From Sulfitobacter noctilucae (lineage in GTDB: Bacteria > Pseudomonadota > Alphaproteobacteria > Rhodobacterales > Rhodobacteraceae): 64,000 nt of DNA. This document shows positions 14,968-23,646 of this stretch, piece by piece. Every line of letters starts with the position of its first letter. Position 1 is the first letter of the stretch. Both the position numbers and the translations under genes were made by a program. Where the stretch lies: positions 1 through 64,000 of the forward strand of contig NZ_JASC01000001.1 of assembly GCF_000622365.1 (NCBI RefSeq). The letters are read 5' to 3'. The notes under the pieces are model-generated. The model had not been told where the DNA came from and ran no database searches. It saw nothing but the letters and a program-made list of their open reading frames with translations.

Positions 14968-16631
14968 TACCTGTTCTGCCCAACCTGACGGCAAATCAGG
15001 ATCACTGGCAGCAGCCCCATCGCCACGATCACCAGCGACGGCACCGCCGCCCCATCAAGCCGTTCGTCGCTGGCCAGTCGGTACGCCTGCACCGCAAGCG
15101 TGTCGAAATTGAACGGCCGCATGATCAACGTTGCAGGCAGTTCCTTCATCACATCGACGAAAACGATCAACAAGGCCGTCAACAAGGACGGCGCCAGAAT
15201 TGGCAAATGCACCCGACGCAATGTGCCCACCGGGGTCTGCCCCAAGGACCGCGCGGCAGCATCCATATTCGCATGCACCATCGCCTGCCCGCCCTCATAG
15301 GCCCCCAACGCTGCCGCCAAAAACCGCACCATATAGGCCGCGATCAGCAACCAGATCGAACCGGTGATCAGCAAGCCGGTTGAAATATCAAAGGTGTCGC
15401 GCATCCATGCATCCAGCGCATTGTCCAAGGCCGCGAAGGGCACCAACAGGCCCACGGCGATCACGCCACCCGGTACCGCATAGCCCAGCCGCGCCACATA
15501 GCCCGCCCCGCGCGGCAGCCGCCCGGATCTCAGCCGCTGGTAAAATCCGATCGCGACCGCCGCCGTTACAGTCACCGCGGCGGCGATCCCAGCCAGTGTC
15601 AGCGAATTGCGGATGAAGCCCAGATAACGCGGGCTCAGCAGGTTCTGCTCTGATCCGAGACCCATATTGAACAGGACAATGACCGGTAGGATCGCGCCAA
15701 ACACCACAGGCAATCCACAAGCCAGCATCGCCAAGGCCGCCTGCCCCCTACTTAGGTTCACCGGCGGCATCCGCGGTGCCTGCCGCGCCGGATCATGGTA
15801 TTTCGCCTTGCCGCGCTGTATCCGCTCCAGCATCGCCAGCAACAATGCAAAGCTAAGAAGGCAGAGCGCCAACTGTGCGGCACCGGCCCTGTCGAACATT
15901 GAAAACCATGCGGTGTAGATGCCCGTGGCAAAAGTCTGGACACCGAAATAGGCAACCGTACCGAAATCGGCGATGGTCTCCATCACCGCGAGCAATACTC
16001 CTCCGGCAATCGCAGGACGCGCCAGCGGCAGGCTGACCTGAAAGAACGCCCGCCATGCGCTTTTGCCCAAGGCGCGCGCGGCCAAAAAGGTCGTCCCGCT
16101 TTGCTGCAAAAACGCCGCACGGGCCAGCAGGTAGACATATGGATAAAGCACCAGCGTCAGCATCAATGCCGCCCCGCCCAGCGACCGGATGTCAGGGAAC
16201 CAATAATCGCGCGGCCCCCAGCCTGTCACCGCCCGCAAAGTCGTTTGCACAATACCCGGATGGTCCAGCAGGGAGGTATAGGCATAGGCCAGAACATAAG
16301 CCGGAAAAGCCAGCGGCAGCACCAACGCTACCTCAAGCCAGCGCACACCGGGAAAACGGGTCATCGTCACCAGCCAAGCGGTGCCCACGCCAACCATGAA
16401 CGTCCCGGCAGAGACCAGGAGCACCAGCGCCAGAGTGGTGCGGGTATATTCACCAAGGACCGTGTCAATCAGATGCCGGATCGTCTCTGTGCCCCCGCTC
16501 ACCGCGGCGATCATCACGGCAATCATCGGCAAGGCGCAGACCGCAGCGGCGAGCACTGCCATGCCAGACAACACCCGCAAACCGCTCAGGCCGCGCCGCC
16601 GATTGTCGATAGATGCTGTCCCTGTGGTCAT
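14967..16631 (-). CDS. Ferric-iron-type ABC transporter permease with two fused permease domains
   Basis: A 554-residue integral membrane protein with about 12 membrane segments and two BPD-type permease halves, the layout of FbpB/SfuB/FutB. EAA-like loops are visible at AARALGKSAWRAFFQVSLP (first half) and AARSLGQTPVGTLRRVHLP (second half), where the ATPase docks. Such permeases import ferric iron delivered by a periplasmic binding protein. Neither a binding protein nor an ATPase is adjacent, so it must work with subunits encoded elsewhere. A GACT-N5-AGTC inverted repeat lies 12 bases before the start codon. Confidence 0.9.
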   Translation of the reverse strand: MTTGTASIDNRRRGLSGLRVLSGMAVLAAAVCALPMIAVMIAAVSGGTETIRHLIDTVLGEYTRTTLALVLLVSAGTFMVGVGTAWLVTMTRFPGVRWLEVALVLPLAFPAYVLAYAYTSLLDHPGIVQTTLRAVTGWGPRDYWFPDIRSLGGAALMLTLVLYPYVYLLARAAFLQQSGTTFLAARALGKSAWRAFFQVSLPLARPAIAGGVLLAVMETIADFGTVAYFGVQTFATGIYTAWFSMFDRAGAAQLALCLLSFALLLAMLERIQRGKAKYHDPARQAPRMPPVNLSRGQAALAMLACGLPVVFGAILPVIVLFNMGLGSEQNLLSPRYLGFIRNSLTLAGIAAAVTVTAAVAIGFYQRLRSGRLPRGAGYVARLGYAVPGGVIAVGLLVPFAALDNALDAWMRDTFDISTGLLITGSIWLLIAAYMVRFLAAALGAYEGGQAMVHANMDAAARSLGQTPVGTLRRVHLPILAPSLLTALLIVFVDVMKELPATLIMRPFNFDTLAVQAYRLASDERLDGAAVPSLVIVAMGLLPVILICRQVGQNR

Positions 16632-16642
16632 ATCTCTATTTC

Positions 16643-16655
16643 GACTAAATCAGTC
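16643..16655. promoter_or_regulatory. Short inverted repeat upstream of the permease
   Basis: GACT-N5-AGTC, with one more matching base possible on one side. Given the iron-permease context a Fur/RirA/Irr-type iron regulator is conceivable, but the sequence does not fit any consensus I can state firmly. Confidence 0.3.
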
Positions 16656-16826
16656 AGAATTACCAGAGAGCAATCCGCCCGCTGCGGCACCACGTCACGC
16701 GAGAGGCGGTAAGGTGATCGCGGGAAGGATGATCCTACACCACCTCAGCAATTTCTATCTATGGTTTCGTGTCGCCAAAGATCATCGACAGCCCAAATAG
16801 GAATCAGGAATAGTGTGATGCCGCCC

Positions 16827-18002
16827 TTAATCGTAGCTGCGCTGATCCTCGATAACCAACCCGTCTTTGGGAAGGCTTCCGGGTTCTACGATCACAACCT
16901 TGCCCTTGAGCTTGAGCAAGTCAGCAACCGACTGGCCATAGTGATCTGCATCCCCGCCTGCACTTTCGATGTGCACGGTCATGACGTCCTGCTCGCCTGC
17001 GCGCGTTGCGATCACGCGGGCCTTGGTCACCTCGTCATGATGTGCGACCAAAGCGGCCACCTGTTCGGGGCGCACAAACATGCCCTTGATCTTGGTCGTC
17101 TGGTCCGCACGGCCCATCCAGCCCTTGATCCGCGCATTGGTCCGGCCGCAGGGGGACATGCCCGGCATGATCGCCGACATATCTCCCGTGGCAAACCGGA
17201 TCAGCGGGTAATCGAAATTCAGTGTCGTGACGATCACCTCACCAACCTCACCCTCGGCCACCGGATCGCCTGTGCCGGGGGTCACAATCTCGACGATCAC
17301 ACCTTCATCGAGGATCATCCCCTCCATTGCGGCACTTTCATAGGCGATGTTGCCGACGTCCGCTGTCGCGTAGCACTGCAAACAGGAAATTCCGCGATCG
17401 ACATAATACTGACGCAGCGACGGAAAGAGCGCACCACCGCCTACGGCAGCCTTGGTGATGCCGAGCGTCACCCCCATCTCGTCCGCTTTTTCTAGAATGA
17501 TCTTGAGGTAATCCGGCGTGCCGGCATAGGCCGTTGTGCCCACATCCCGCGCGGCCGTGACCTGTAGTTCGGTCTGGCCGACACCCGCAGGCAGCACTTT
17601 GGCACCCACGGCACGGGCGCCGCTTTCAAACATGTGGCCCGCCGGCGTCAGATGATAGCCAAAGCAGTTCTGCACAGTATCTTCCGCGCCTAGACCCGCA
17701 GCATGCAGAAACCGCCCCATGCGAAACCAGTCCGGTCCGCTGCCACCGGGTTCATAGATCGGGCCGGGGGATTGAAACACATGGCTGATGTTCTGCACCT
17801 TGATCCCACCAAAAGGCGGCTGGACTTTCTGCGCGGCAGTCAGGTCAGATTTGCGTAGGACCGGCAGTTGGGAAAGCTCCTCGAGACTGCCGAGCGCCTT
17901 TATGCCAGCATGCGCCAGTTGCGCGTTCAGCGCGTCAAGTTGCGCTGCCGCACGGGCGTCTGCACTGCGTGTTTCAAGGTCGTCGAAATAGGGATCAGCC
18001 AT
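16827..18002 (-). CDS. Phenylacetate-CoA ligase family (AMP-forming) enzyme
   Basis: A 391-residue adenylating enzyme of the PaaK-like family, shorter than classical acyl-CoA synthetases as usual for this group. Visible motifs: FQSPGPIYEPGGSGPDW (substrate entry), YAGTPDYLKIILEKA, QCYATADVGNIAYES (the A5-like segment), PLIRFATGDMS and the hinge region GRADQTTKIKGMFVRPEQ. It would form an aryl- or acyl-CoA from the free acid. It is the last gene of the operon that starts at 25620, 55 bases after livF. The open frame extends to 18098, but the family N terminus starts at MADPYFDDLETRS, so I use the ATG at 18002. Confidence 0.88.
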   Translation of the reverse strand: MADPYFDDLETRSADARAAAQLDALNAQLAHAGIKALGSLEELSQLPVLRKSDLTAAQKVQPPFGGIKVQNISHVFQSPGPIYEPGGSGPDWFRMGRFLHAAGLGAEDTVQNCFGYHLTPAGHMFESGARAVGAKVLPAGVGQTELQVTAARDVGTTAYAGTPDYLKIILEKADEMGVTLGITKAAVGGGALFPSLRQYYVDRGISCLQCYATADVGNIAYESAAMEGMILDEGVIVEIVTPGTGDPVAEGEVGEVIVTTLNFDYPLIRFATGDMSAIMPGMSPCGRTNARIKGWMGRADQTTKIKGMFVRPEQVAALVAHHDEVTKARVIATRAGEQDVMTVHIESAGGDADHYGQSVADLLKLKGKVVIVEPGSLPKDGLVIEDQRSYD

Positions 18003-18057
18003 GGCTATTCTCATCTTGGAAATTATGTGCTGCACAACGGGGCTCAGCCCGCCACCA

Positions 18058-18894
18058 TCAGGAAAGCCAGCGTTTGCGCCGCCGATAAGAGCGCACATCG
18101 CGGAACGACTTGCGCCCTTCGTCCGACATCCCCAGATAGAATTCTTTCACATCCTGATTTTCGCGCAGGTCGGCGGCCGGGCCGTCCATCACAACGCGAC
18201 CGCTTTCCAGAATATAGCCATAGTGGGCAAACCGAAGTGCCACGTTCGTATTCTGCTCGGCCAAAAGAAAGGTCACGCCTTCCTTCTCGTTAATCGTCTT
18301 CACGATATCGAAAATCTGTTCAACCAGCTGCGGGGCCAACCCCATGCTTGGCTCATCCAGCAAAATCGTTTCGGGCTTTGACATCAGCGCACGGCCCACG
18401 GCACACATTTGCTGCTCCCCGCCCGAGGTATAGCCCGCCTGCGATTTGCGCCGCTCGCGCAGGCGCGGGAAATATTCATAGACCATCTCGAGGTCTGCCG
18501 CGATGGCCCCTTTGCCATCGGCGCGGGTATAGGCACCGGTCATGAGGTTTTCCTCGACCGTGAGGTGCTCAAAGCAGTGGCGGCCCTCCATCACCTGCAC
18601 GACACCTTTTTTCACGGTTTCGGCCGGGTCCGCATGGGCGATATCCAAACCGCGATACTTGATGGATCCTTTGGTCACTTCGCCGCGCTCGGACGCGAGC
18701 AACCCCGAAATCGCCTTGAGCGTCGTGGTCTTGCCCGCACCATTGCCACCCAGCAGCGCTGTGATGCCGCCCTTGGGGACGTTCAGGCTCACGCCTTTCA
18801 GCACGAGGATCACGTGATTGTAGATCACCTCGATGTTGTTCACCTCAAGGACGTTTTCCACCTGAGTGGGTGTTTGCGTCGCGTCGTCCAGCAT
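18058..18894 (-). CDS. livF: HAAT-family ABC transporter ATP-binding protein, LivF type
   Basis: A 278-residue ATPase: Walker A GGNGAGKTT, signature YTSGGEQQM in place of the usual LSGGxQQ, and Walker B TILLDEPSMGL, followed by LAEQN. The VMEGRHCFEHLTVEENL segment is typical of LivF. A basic C-terminal extension (RSYRRRKRWLS) is unusual. The ATG at 18894 has GGAG at good spacing; an ATG at 18912 lies inside a palindromic repeat and is less likely. It energises import together with LivG through the LivH/LivM channel. Confidence 0.93.
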   Translation of the reverse strand: MLDDATQTPTQVENVLEVNNIEVIYNHVILVLKGVSLNVPKGGITALLGGNGAGKTTTLKAISGLLASERGEVTKGSIKYRGLDIAHADPAETVKKGVVQVMEGRHCFEHLTVEENLMTGAYTRADGKGAIAADLEMVYEYFPRLRERRKSQAGYTSGGEQQMCAVGRALMSKPETILLDEPSMGLAPQLVEQIFDIVKTINEKEGVTFLLAEQNTNVALRFAHYGYILESGRVVMDGPAADLRENQDVKEFYLGMSDEGRKSFRDVRSYRRRKRWLS

Positions 18895-18906
18895 TCCATC
18901 TGCTCC

Positions 18907-18935
18907 CGTCATCCCGAACCTGATCCGGGTTCTCT
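18907..18935. repeat. Palindromic intergenic repeat
   Basis: The segment contains CCCGAACCTGATCCGGG with the inverted repeat GAACC-N7-GGTTC. From memory, CCCG-rich palindromes of this look are dispersed in many alphaproteobacterial genomes. It lies in the livJ-livF gap. Confidence 0.4.
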
Positions 18936-18943
18936 GGCGTTAT

Positions 18944-18972
18944 GGCGCGCGCCCTCAAATGGGGCGCGCGCC
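18944..18972. other. Very stable GC hairpin between livJ and livF
   Basis: GGCGCGCGCCC pairs with GGGCGCGCGCC around a 7-base loop. No T run follows on the minus strand. In transporter operons such hairpins often protect the binding-protein message from 3' decay, so LivJ could be made in excess over LivF and the ligase. Confidence 0.55.
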
Positions 18973-19011
18973 CGTGGCATCTATGTCCCGAATATCAATC
19001 CGGGGGTCGGA

Positions 19012-20295
19012 TTAACCGCAGTTGTCTTCGATGTTGTTCTCCGACGCATATGCTGCGGAATCCTCATCGATCAGCGGCTGGACGATATCCTGATCAGACT
19101 GGACAAAATCGCTGATCAGTTTCCATTCCTTGGCTTCAGCGTCCCACTGCGTCATCGCAGCAAAGCCGTTGCCGCCGTGGTTTTCGCACGAAACCTTAAA
19201 CTCGGGACCGAAGTTGGGCAGACCAAGGTTCGCCATCTTCTCTTCGGTGATCTCGAGCGCTTCCATGCCATCGCGCATTTGCGAGGGTGTGATATCCGAA
19301 ACGCCGTGGATTTCCTGTGCCGTCCGCGCGGCTTCGGCCACAAGCATCGCAGCATAGATGCCGCGGTTGTAAATGACCGTGCCGGCCTGATCGCCTGCTC
19401 CGGCACTCTTGCCCGCGTCGAACACATGCTCTTTCAGATCGTCATAAAGCGGATAATCGCTGCCGACGTTGTGAAAGGTCAGCGCCTTGTAGCCATCCGC
19501 GCCAGCGCCCGCCGCCAGAACGTCATTTTCCGAGCCCGACCACCAGATGCCGATGAACTTGTCCATCGGGAACCGGATGTTGACTGCTTCCTGAACCGCA
19601 ACCTGGTTCATAACGCCCCAGCCGTACATGATTACGTAGTCCGGCTTGTCCCGGCGGATCTGCAGCCACTGCGATTTCTGCTCCTGACCGGGGTGATCGA
19701 CAGGCACTTCCTTGAACTCGAAACCGTGCTTTTTAGACAGCTCGGTCAGCGTGCGGATCGGCTCCTTGCCATAGGCAGAGTTGTGATACACGAGCGCGAT
19801 TTTCTTGCCGCTCAGATCGCCACCTTCCTCGTCCAGGATGTGCTTGATCGCAACCGATGCGCCGTCCCAATAGTTCGCAGGAAAGTTGAACACATGGCTG
19901 AATACTTTGCCGTTCTTGGCTGAGGTGCGGCCCAGACCGGATGTCAGCATCGGAATGTCATCTGCCGTAACCTTGGGGATCAGCTGATAGGTGATACCGG
20001 TGGACAGTGGCTGATAAACCAACCCGCCGCCGCCTTTCAGCGACTCGTAGCATTCTACACCCTTTTCGGTGTTATACGCGGTTTCGCATTCGGGAACCTG
20101 AATCATCTCGCCGCCGATGCCGCCATCACGCTCGTTCAGAAGGGTGAAGTAATCCGCATAGCCGTCAGCAAACGGGATACCACCCGCCGCATAAGGTCCG
20201 GTGCGATAGCTAAGCGATGGGAATACGAGATCCGCCATGACGGGGCCTGCCGCCATCAGGCCTGCAACGGCCAGTGTACCTAGTTTATATTTCAT
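19012..20295 (-). CDS. HAAT-family periplasmic substrate-binding protein
   Basis: A 427-residue type I periplasmic binding protein with a Sec signal (residues 1-21, ending PVMA). It is longer than LivJ/LivK of E. coli (about 345-365) and belongs to the HAAT family, whose members also bind aromatic and other carboxylic acids. Features include GDLSGKKIALVYHNSAYGKEP, DYVIMYGWGVMNQ and a paired cysteine region around CETAYNTEKGVEC. The ligand cannot be read off; the co-transcribed CoA ligases favour an organic acid over an amino acid. A GGGAGG-type ribosome binding site precedes the ATG. Confidence 0.9.
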   Translation of the reverse strand: MKYKLGTLAVAGLMAAGPVMADLVFPSLSYRTGPYAAGGIPFADGYADYFTLLNERDGGIGGEMIQVPECETAYNTEKGVECYESLKGGGGLVYQPLSTGITYQLIPKVTADDIPMLTSGLGRTSAKNGKVFSHVFNFPANYWDGASVAIKHILDEEGGDLSGKKIALVYHNSAYGKEPIRTLTELSKKHGFEFKEVPVDHPGQEQKSQWLQIRRDKPDYVIMYGWGVMNQVAVQEAVNIRFPMDKFIGIWWSGSENDVLAAGAGADGYKALTFHNVGSDYPLYDDLKEHVFDAGKSAGAGDQAGTVIYNRGIYAAMLVAEAARTAQEIHGVSDITPSQMRDGMEALEITEEKMANLGLPNFGPEFKVSCENHGGNGFAAMTQWDAEAKEWKLISDFVQSDQDIVQPLIDEDSAAYASENNIEDNCG

Positions 20296-20368
20296 CGGTG
20301 TTTCCTCCCTTGGATTTTATCCGATTGGTCTTGCACGGGGTTTGCCCCGCTTTTTGTCGTGGTCCGCC

Positions 20369-21481
20369 CTAGTGAGGGAAGGGCCACAATCTCAATTTCT
20401 CTTTCGCCACGCGCCACAACTGCGCGATCCCGTGCGGTTCCGCGATCAGGAAGATCACGATCAGCCCGCCGACAATCACGAGGTTCAGGTGCGCCACGAT
20501 ATCCGTCGGCCAGCCCAGCCAGTCGACCCCGACCACCTTCAAAGCGACTGGCAAAACAACCAGAAACGCCGCACCGGCAAAGGAGCCAAAGATGCTGCCC
20601 AGCCCGCCGATGATGATCATAAAGAGCACAAGAAACGACTTCTGAATGCCAAAGGCTTCGCCCACTTCGACAGCGCCCAGGTAAACCGAGAAGAACAGCG
20701 CACCTGAAATGCCGACAAAAAAGGAACTGACCGCAAAGGCCGTCAGCTTGGCCCGCAGGGGGTTCACGCCGATGATCTCGGCCGCAATGTCCATGTCGCG
20801 GATCGCCATCCATTTACGACCGGACGCGCCCCGCGTCATGTTCCGCGCAATTACCGCACAGACGATCGTAAAGAACAGACAGAACAGATAGGTCGCCCAT
20901 GGCTCTGTGCTTGGTCCCGTGATCAGCACCCCGAGCATATCCCGCTCGGGCGCGTTGATCTGACCAGAGGCGGAGTAGTTATAGAACCACGCCACACGGT
21001 TGAAGAGCCACACAAGGAAGAACTGCGCCGCCAGTGTCGCCACAGCCAGATAGAACCCTTTGATGCGCAAGCTTGGCAGACCGAACAGGACACCGACAAG
21101 CGCGGTCATCACCCCGCCCATAATGACACTGAAAAAGATGTTGAATTCCGGCAACCGGAACAGCAGCTCGCCGCTCCACCAGATGTCCACACCGGTCATG
21201 AACTTGTAGCAGCTATAGGCACCTACCGCCATAAATCCGCCCGTGCCAAGGCTGACCTGCCCGCAGTACCCAACCAGAATATTCAGCCCCAGCGCCGCAA
21301 TCGCGTAGATCAGAAACGGCAACAACAACGAGTTGGCCCAATAGTCATTGATCACAAAGGGAATGACCACAATCGCGATGAACAACACCACATAATAGCG
21401 ATACCGGTCGAATTTGATCGGAAAGGTCTGTTGATCGTCAGCATAGGTCGTACTGAAATCGCCTGCTTCACGGTAGAACAT
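20369..21481 (-). CDS. livM: HAAT-family ABC permease, LivM type
   Basis: A 370-residue permease with about ten membrane segments; the LivM hallmark GYCGQVSLGTGGFMAVGAY is present near residues 70-90, and RDMDIAAEIIGVNPLRAKLTAFA is the coupling helix. It forms the channel with LivH. Its ATG directly abuts the TGA stop of the small gene upstream, implying translational coupling. Downstream, livJ follows after about 70 bases. Confidence 0.94.
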   Translation of the reverse strand: MFYREAGDFSTTYADDQQTFPIKFDRYRYYVVLFIAIVVIPFVINDYWANSLLLPFLIYAIAALGLNILVGYCGQVSLGTGGFMAVGAYSCYKFMTGVDIWWSGELLFRLPEFNIFFSVIMGGVMTALVGVLFGLPSLRIKGFYLAVATLAAQFFLVWLFNRVAWFYNYSASGQINAPERDMLGVLITGPSTEPWATYLFCLFFTIVCAVIARNMTRGASGRKWMAIRDMDIAAEIIGVNPLRAKLTAFAVSSFFVGISGALFFSVYLGAVEVGEAFGIQKSFLVLFMIIIGGLGSIFGSFAGAAFLVVLPVALKVVGVDWLGWPTDIVAHLNLVIVGGLIVIFLIAEPHGIAQLWRVAKEKLRLWPFPH

Positions 21482-21673
21482 TCAGCAATCCTTCCCAAAA
21501 AGTCTTTTTATCATCGGTGAGTTTACGAGCATACCAAGCGTAAAGCCCGCGAGGAGCGCAATGATTACCGGATATCCGGTATCTTTTGTGATGCTGGTCC
21601 AAAGCAGAAAACCATTTGTCAGCGTCAGGATCACCCAGAGCCAACCATCATGAAGGCGTTCGTTGTACGTCAT
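21482..21673 (-). CDS. Small two-helix membrane protein inside the transporter operon
   Basis: A 63-residue protein with two hydrophobic segments, WLWVILTLTNGFLLW and YPVIIALLAGFTLGMLV, separated by a short polar loop. It lies between livH and livM in the same orientation; its stop codon abuts the livM ATG with no gap. The ATG at 21673 is 7 bases after the livH stop; a TTG at 21694 would add 7 residues and overlap livH. No family is recognised. An accessory subunit of the permease is a natural guess, but nothing in the sequence proves it. Confidence 0.7.
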   Translation of the reverse strand: MTYNERLHDGWLWVILTLTNGFLLWTSITKDTGYPVIIALLAGFTLGMLVNSPMIKRLFGKDC

Positions 21674-21680
21674 TGTTTCT

Positions 21681-22688
21681 TTAAACACGCTCAATGATCT
21701 TCTCCCCGAACAACCCCTGAGGTCGGAACACCAGAAACAAGAGCGCTAGCATGTAGGCGAACCAGTTTTCCGTCGCACCGCCGAGGTACGGCGCACCGAT
21801 CAGAAACTCGAACAGCTTCTCCCCCACGCCGATAATCAGACCACCCACGATGGCACCCGGGATGGAGGTGAACCCACCCAGCATCAGCACCGGCAGTGCT
21901 TTCAACGCAATCAGCGACAGCGAGAACTGCACGCCCGATTTCGCGCCCCACATGATCCCTGCGACCAAGGCTACAAACCCCGCAAGTGACCACACCAACA
22001 CCCAGATAAAGTTCAGCGACACACCAACCGACAAAGCCGCCTGATGGTCATCCGCCACTGCCCGCATGGCACGGCCCTGCTTGGTGTACTGCGCAAAGAT
22101 CACCAGCCCGATCACAAGGATTGCGGCCACGATGGAGGCAACGATATCGAGATTATCGATAAAGAACCCGTAGCCCAGCGCTTCATAGGTCGTACCTTCG
22201 AGCCAGACGTTCATCCCTTGCGGAAGGCAGTTGCCCTCGGACGCGCAAACGTTCAGCGCCTTCAATTCGGACCCCCACATCAGGTCCGCGACGCCTTCGA
22301 GAAAGTAGGCCAGACCGATGGTTGCCATGAACAGGATGATCGGCTCCTGCCCGACCAGATGTTTGAACACAAACTGCTGCACAGCCCAGGCCAACGCGAT
22401 CATCACCACCACCGTCAGCAGGATCGCGGCAAAGCTGTGCACCGACCAGCCAAAGTGGTGCACTTCCGTGCCAAATATCGCGTTGATCAGATGGGCAAAC
22501 GGCACCTGTCCGTTCTGGATCCCCACCAGTGTCATCGCCGCAAAAAGCGCCATAACGCCCTGCGCGTAGTTAAAGATGCCCGACGCCTTGTAAATCAGAA
22601 CAAAGCCCAAAGCGACCAGCGCATAAAGCACCCCCGCCATCAGCCCGTTTGCAAAGACCTCAATGGTAAAAGCCAGCTGCTCATTCAT
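21681..22688 (-). CDS. livH: HAAT-family ABC permease, LivH type
   Basis: A 335-residue permease with about eight or nine membrane segments. LivH signatures are the N-terminal NGLMAGVLYALVALGFVLIYKASGIFNYAQG and the coupling-helix region GRAMRAVADDHQAALSVGVSLNFI. It is slightly longer than E. coli LivH (308) because of a periplasmic insert near residues 130-165 with a Cys-x-x-x-x-x-Cys pair (NVCASEGNCLP). It pairs with LivM and is preceded by livG with an 18-base gap. Confidence 0.94.
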   Translation of the reverse strand: MNEQLAFTIEVFANGLMAGVLYALVALGFVLIYKASGIFNYAQGVMALFAAMTLVGIQNGQVPFAHLINAIFGTEVHHFGWSVHSFAAILLTVVVMIALAWAVQQFVFKHLVGQEPIILFMATIGLAYFLEGVADLMWGSELKALNVCASEGNCLPQGMNVWLEGTTYEALGYGFFIDNLDIVASIVAAILVIGLVIFAQYTKQGRAMRAVADDHQAALSVGVSLNFIWVLVWSLAGFVALVAGIMWGAKSGVQFSLSLIALKALPVLMLGGFTSIPGAIVGGLIIGVGEKLFEFLIGAPYLGGATENWFAYMLALLFLVFRPQGLFGEKIIERV

Positions 22689-22706
22689 GTCCGCGCTCCC
22701 TCAAAC

Positions 22707-23525
22707 TCAGTCATGTGCGACCCCCAGATAGGCGTCGATCACCGCCTGATTGTTGCGCACCTCGGACGGTGTGCCGTCGCCGATTTTTTTGCCGTAATCC
22801 ATCACAACCACCCGGTCGCTCAGGTCCATGACCACGCCCATGTCATGCTCGATCAGCGCGATGGTTGTGCCGAACTCATCGTTCACATCCAGAATAAAGC
22901 GGCTCATGTCCTCTTTTTCCTCGACGTTCATCCCCGCCATCGGTTCGTCCAAAAGCAGGATCGACGGTTCCGCCGCCAGGGCCCGCGCCAGCTCGACGCG
23001 TTTTTTCAATCCGTAAGGCAGCCGCGCGACAGGTGTCTTCCGAATCGCCTGAATTTCCAGAAAGTCGATGATTTTCTCTGCAACTTCGCGGTTCTCAACT
23101 TCTTCCCGCTCGGCAGCACCTTTCCAGAAAGACTGTGCTAAAAGCCCGGTCTTCATATGGGTCAACCGGCCCGTCATCACGTTGTCCAAAACACTCATGC
23201 CCTCGAACAGGGCGATGTTCTGAAAGGTCCGCGCGATCCCCTGCTGCGCCACCTGAAACGGCTTCATCGGCGGGCGGCGGGAGCCCTTGTACCAGACCTC
23301 CCCCTCCTGCGGGATATAGAACCCCGAAATCACATTCAGCATCGATGATTTGCCAGCACCGTTCGGCCCGATGATCGCGCGGATCTCCCCCTGCCGGATA
23401 TCAAAGGAGATGTCCTTGATCGCCTCGACCCCGCCAAACCGCAGGGTGATGTTCTTCATTTCCATGACAACAGGGCCGATGGTCCGGCCGTCCGCGGTCA
23501 CATAGCTGTCAGCAGTGTCTTTCAC
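22707..23525 (-). CDS. livG: HAAT-family ABC transporter ATP-binding protein, LivG type
   Basis: A 272-residue ATPase with Walker A GPNGAGKSS, the LivG-specific GIARTFQNIALFEGMSVLDNVMTGR stretch, a degenerate signature LPYGLKKRVELARAL (Y-G instead of S-G-G) and Walker B ILLLDEPMAGM followed by LIEHDM. The start is a GTG at 23525 with a GGTGAAGGGG stretch upstream. One copy of the dispersed 5' repeat (23537-23569) directly precedes it. It is the second gene of the operon that begins with the acyl-CoA synthetase at 25620. Confidence 0.93.
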   Translation of the reverse strand: MKDTADSYVTADGRTIGPVVMEMKNITLRFGGVEAIKDISFDIRQGEIRAIIGPNGAGKSSMLNVISGFYIPQEGEVWYKGSRRPPMKPFQVAQQGIARTFQNIALFEGMSVLDNVMTGRLTHMKTGLLAQSFWKGAAEREEVENREVAEKIIDFLEIQAIRKTPVARLPYGLKKRVELARALAAEPSILLLDEPMAGMNVEEKEDMSRFILDVNDEFGTTIALIEHDMGVVMDLSDRVVVMDYGKKIGDGTPSEVRNNQAVIDAYLGVAHD

Positions 23526-23536
23526 GCGCTAACCCC

Positions 23537-23569
23537 TTCACCCTTTTTAAAAATACCCGACACACCGCC
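23537..23569 (-). repeat. Dispersed 5'-proximal repeat, copy A
   Basis: On the minus strand this reads GGCGGTGTGTCGGGTATTTT and then TAAAAAGGGTGAA, ending 11 bases before the livG GTG. It matches copy C (52719-52750) over its whole length with one base deleted, and copy B (33543-33562) over about 20 bases. Confidence 0.7.
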
Positions 23570-23646
23570 ACCAACAGGCGCGCGGCCCATAGTGCTCACC
23601 GAACGGGAGGGCGGGCGGGGCGTCGTCGAAAACGCGCGTCGCGCCG

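Noticed and set aside
18409-19923. 504-residue open frame on the plus strand across livF and the binding-protein gene
   Set aside because: It spans two real minus-strand genes and the GC hairpin between them, so it is not a plausible gene.
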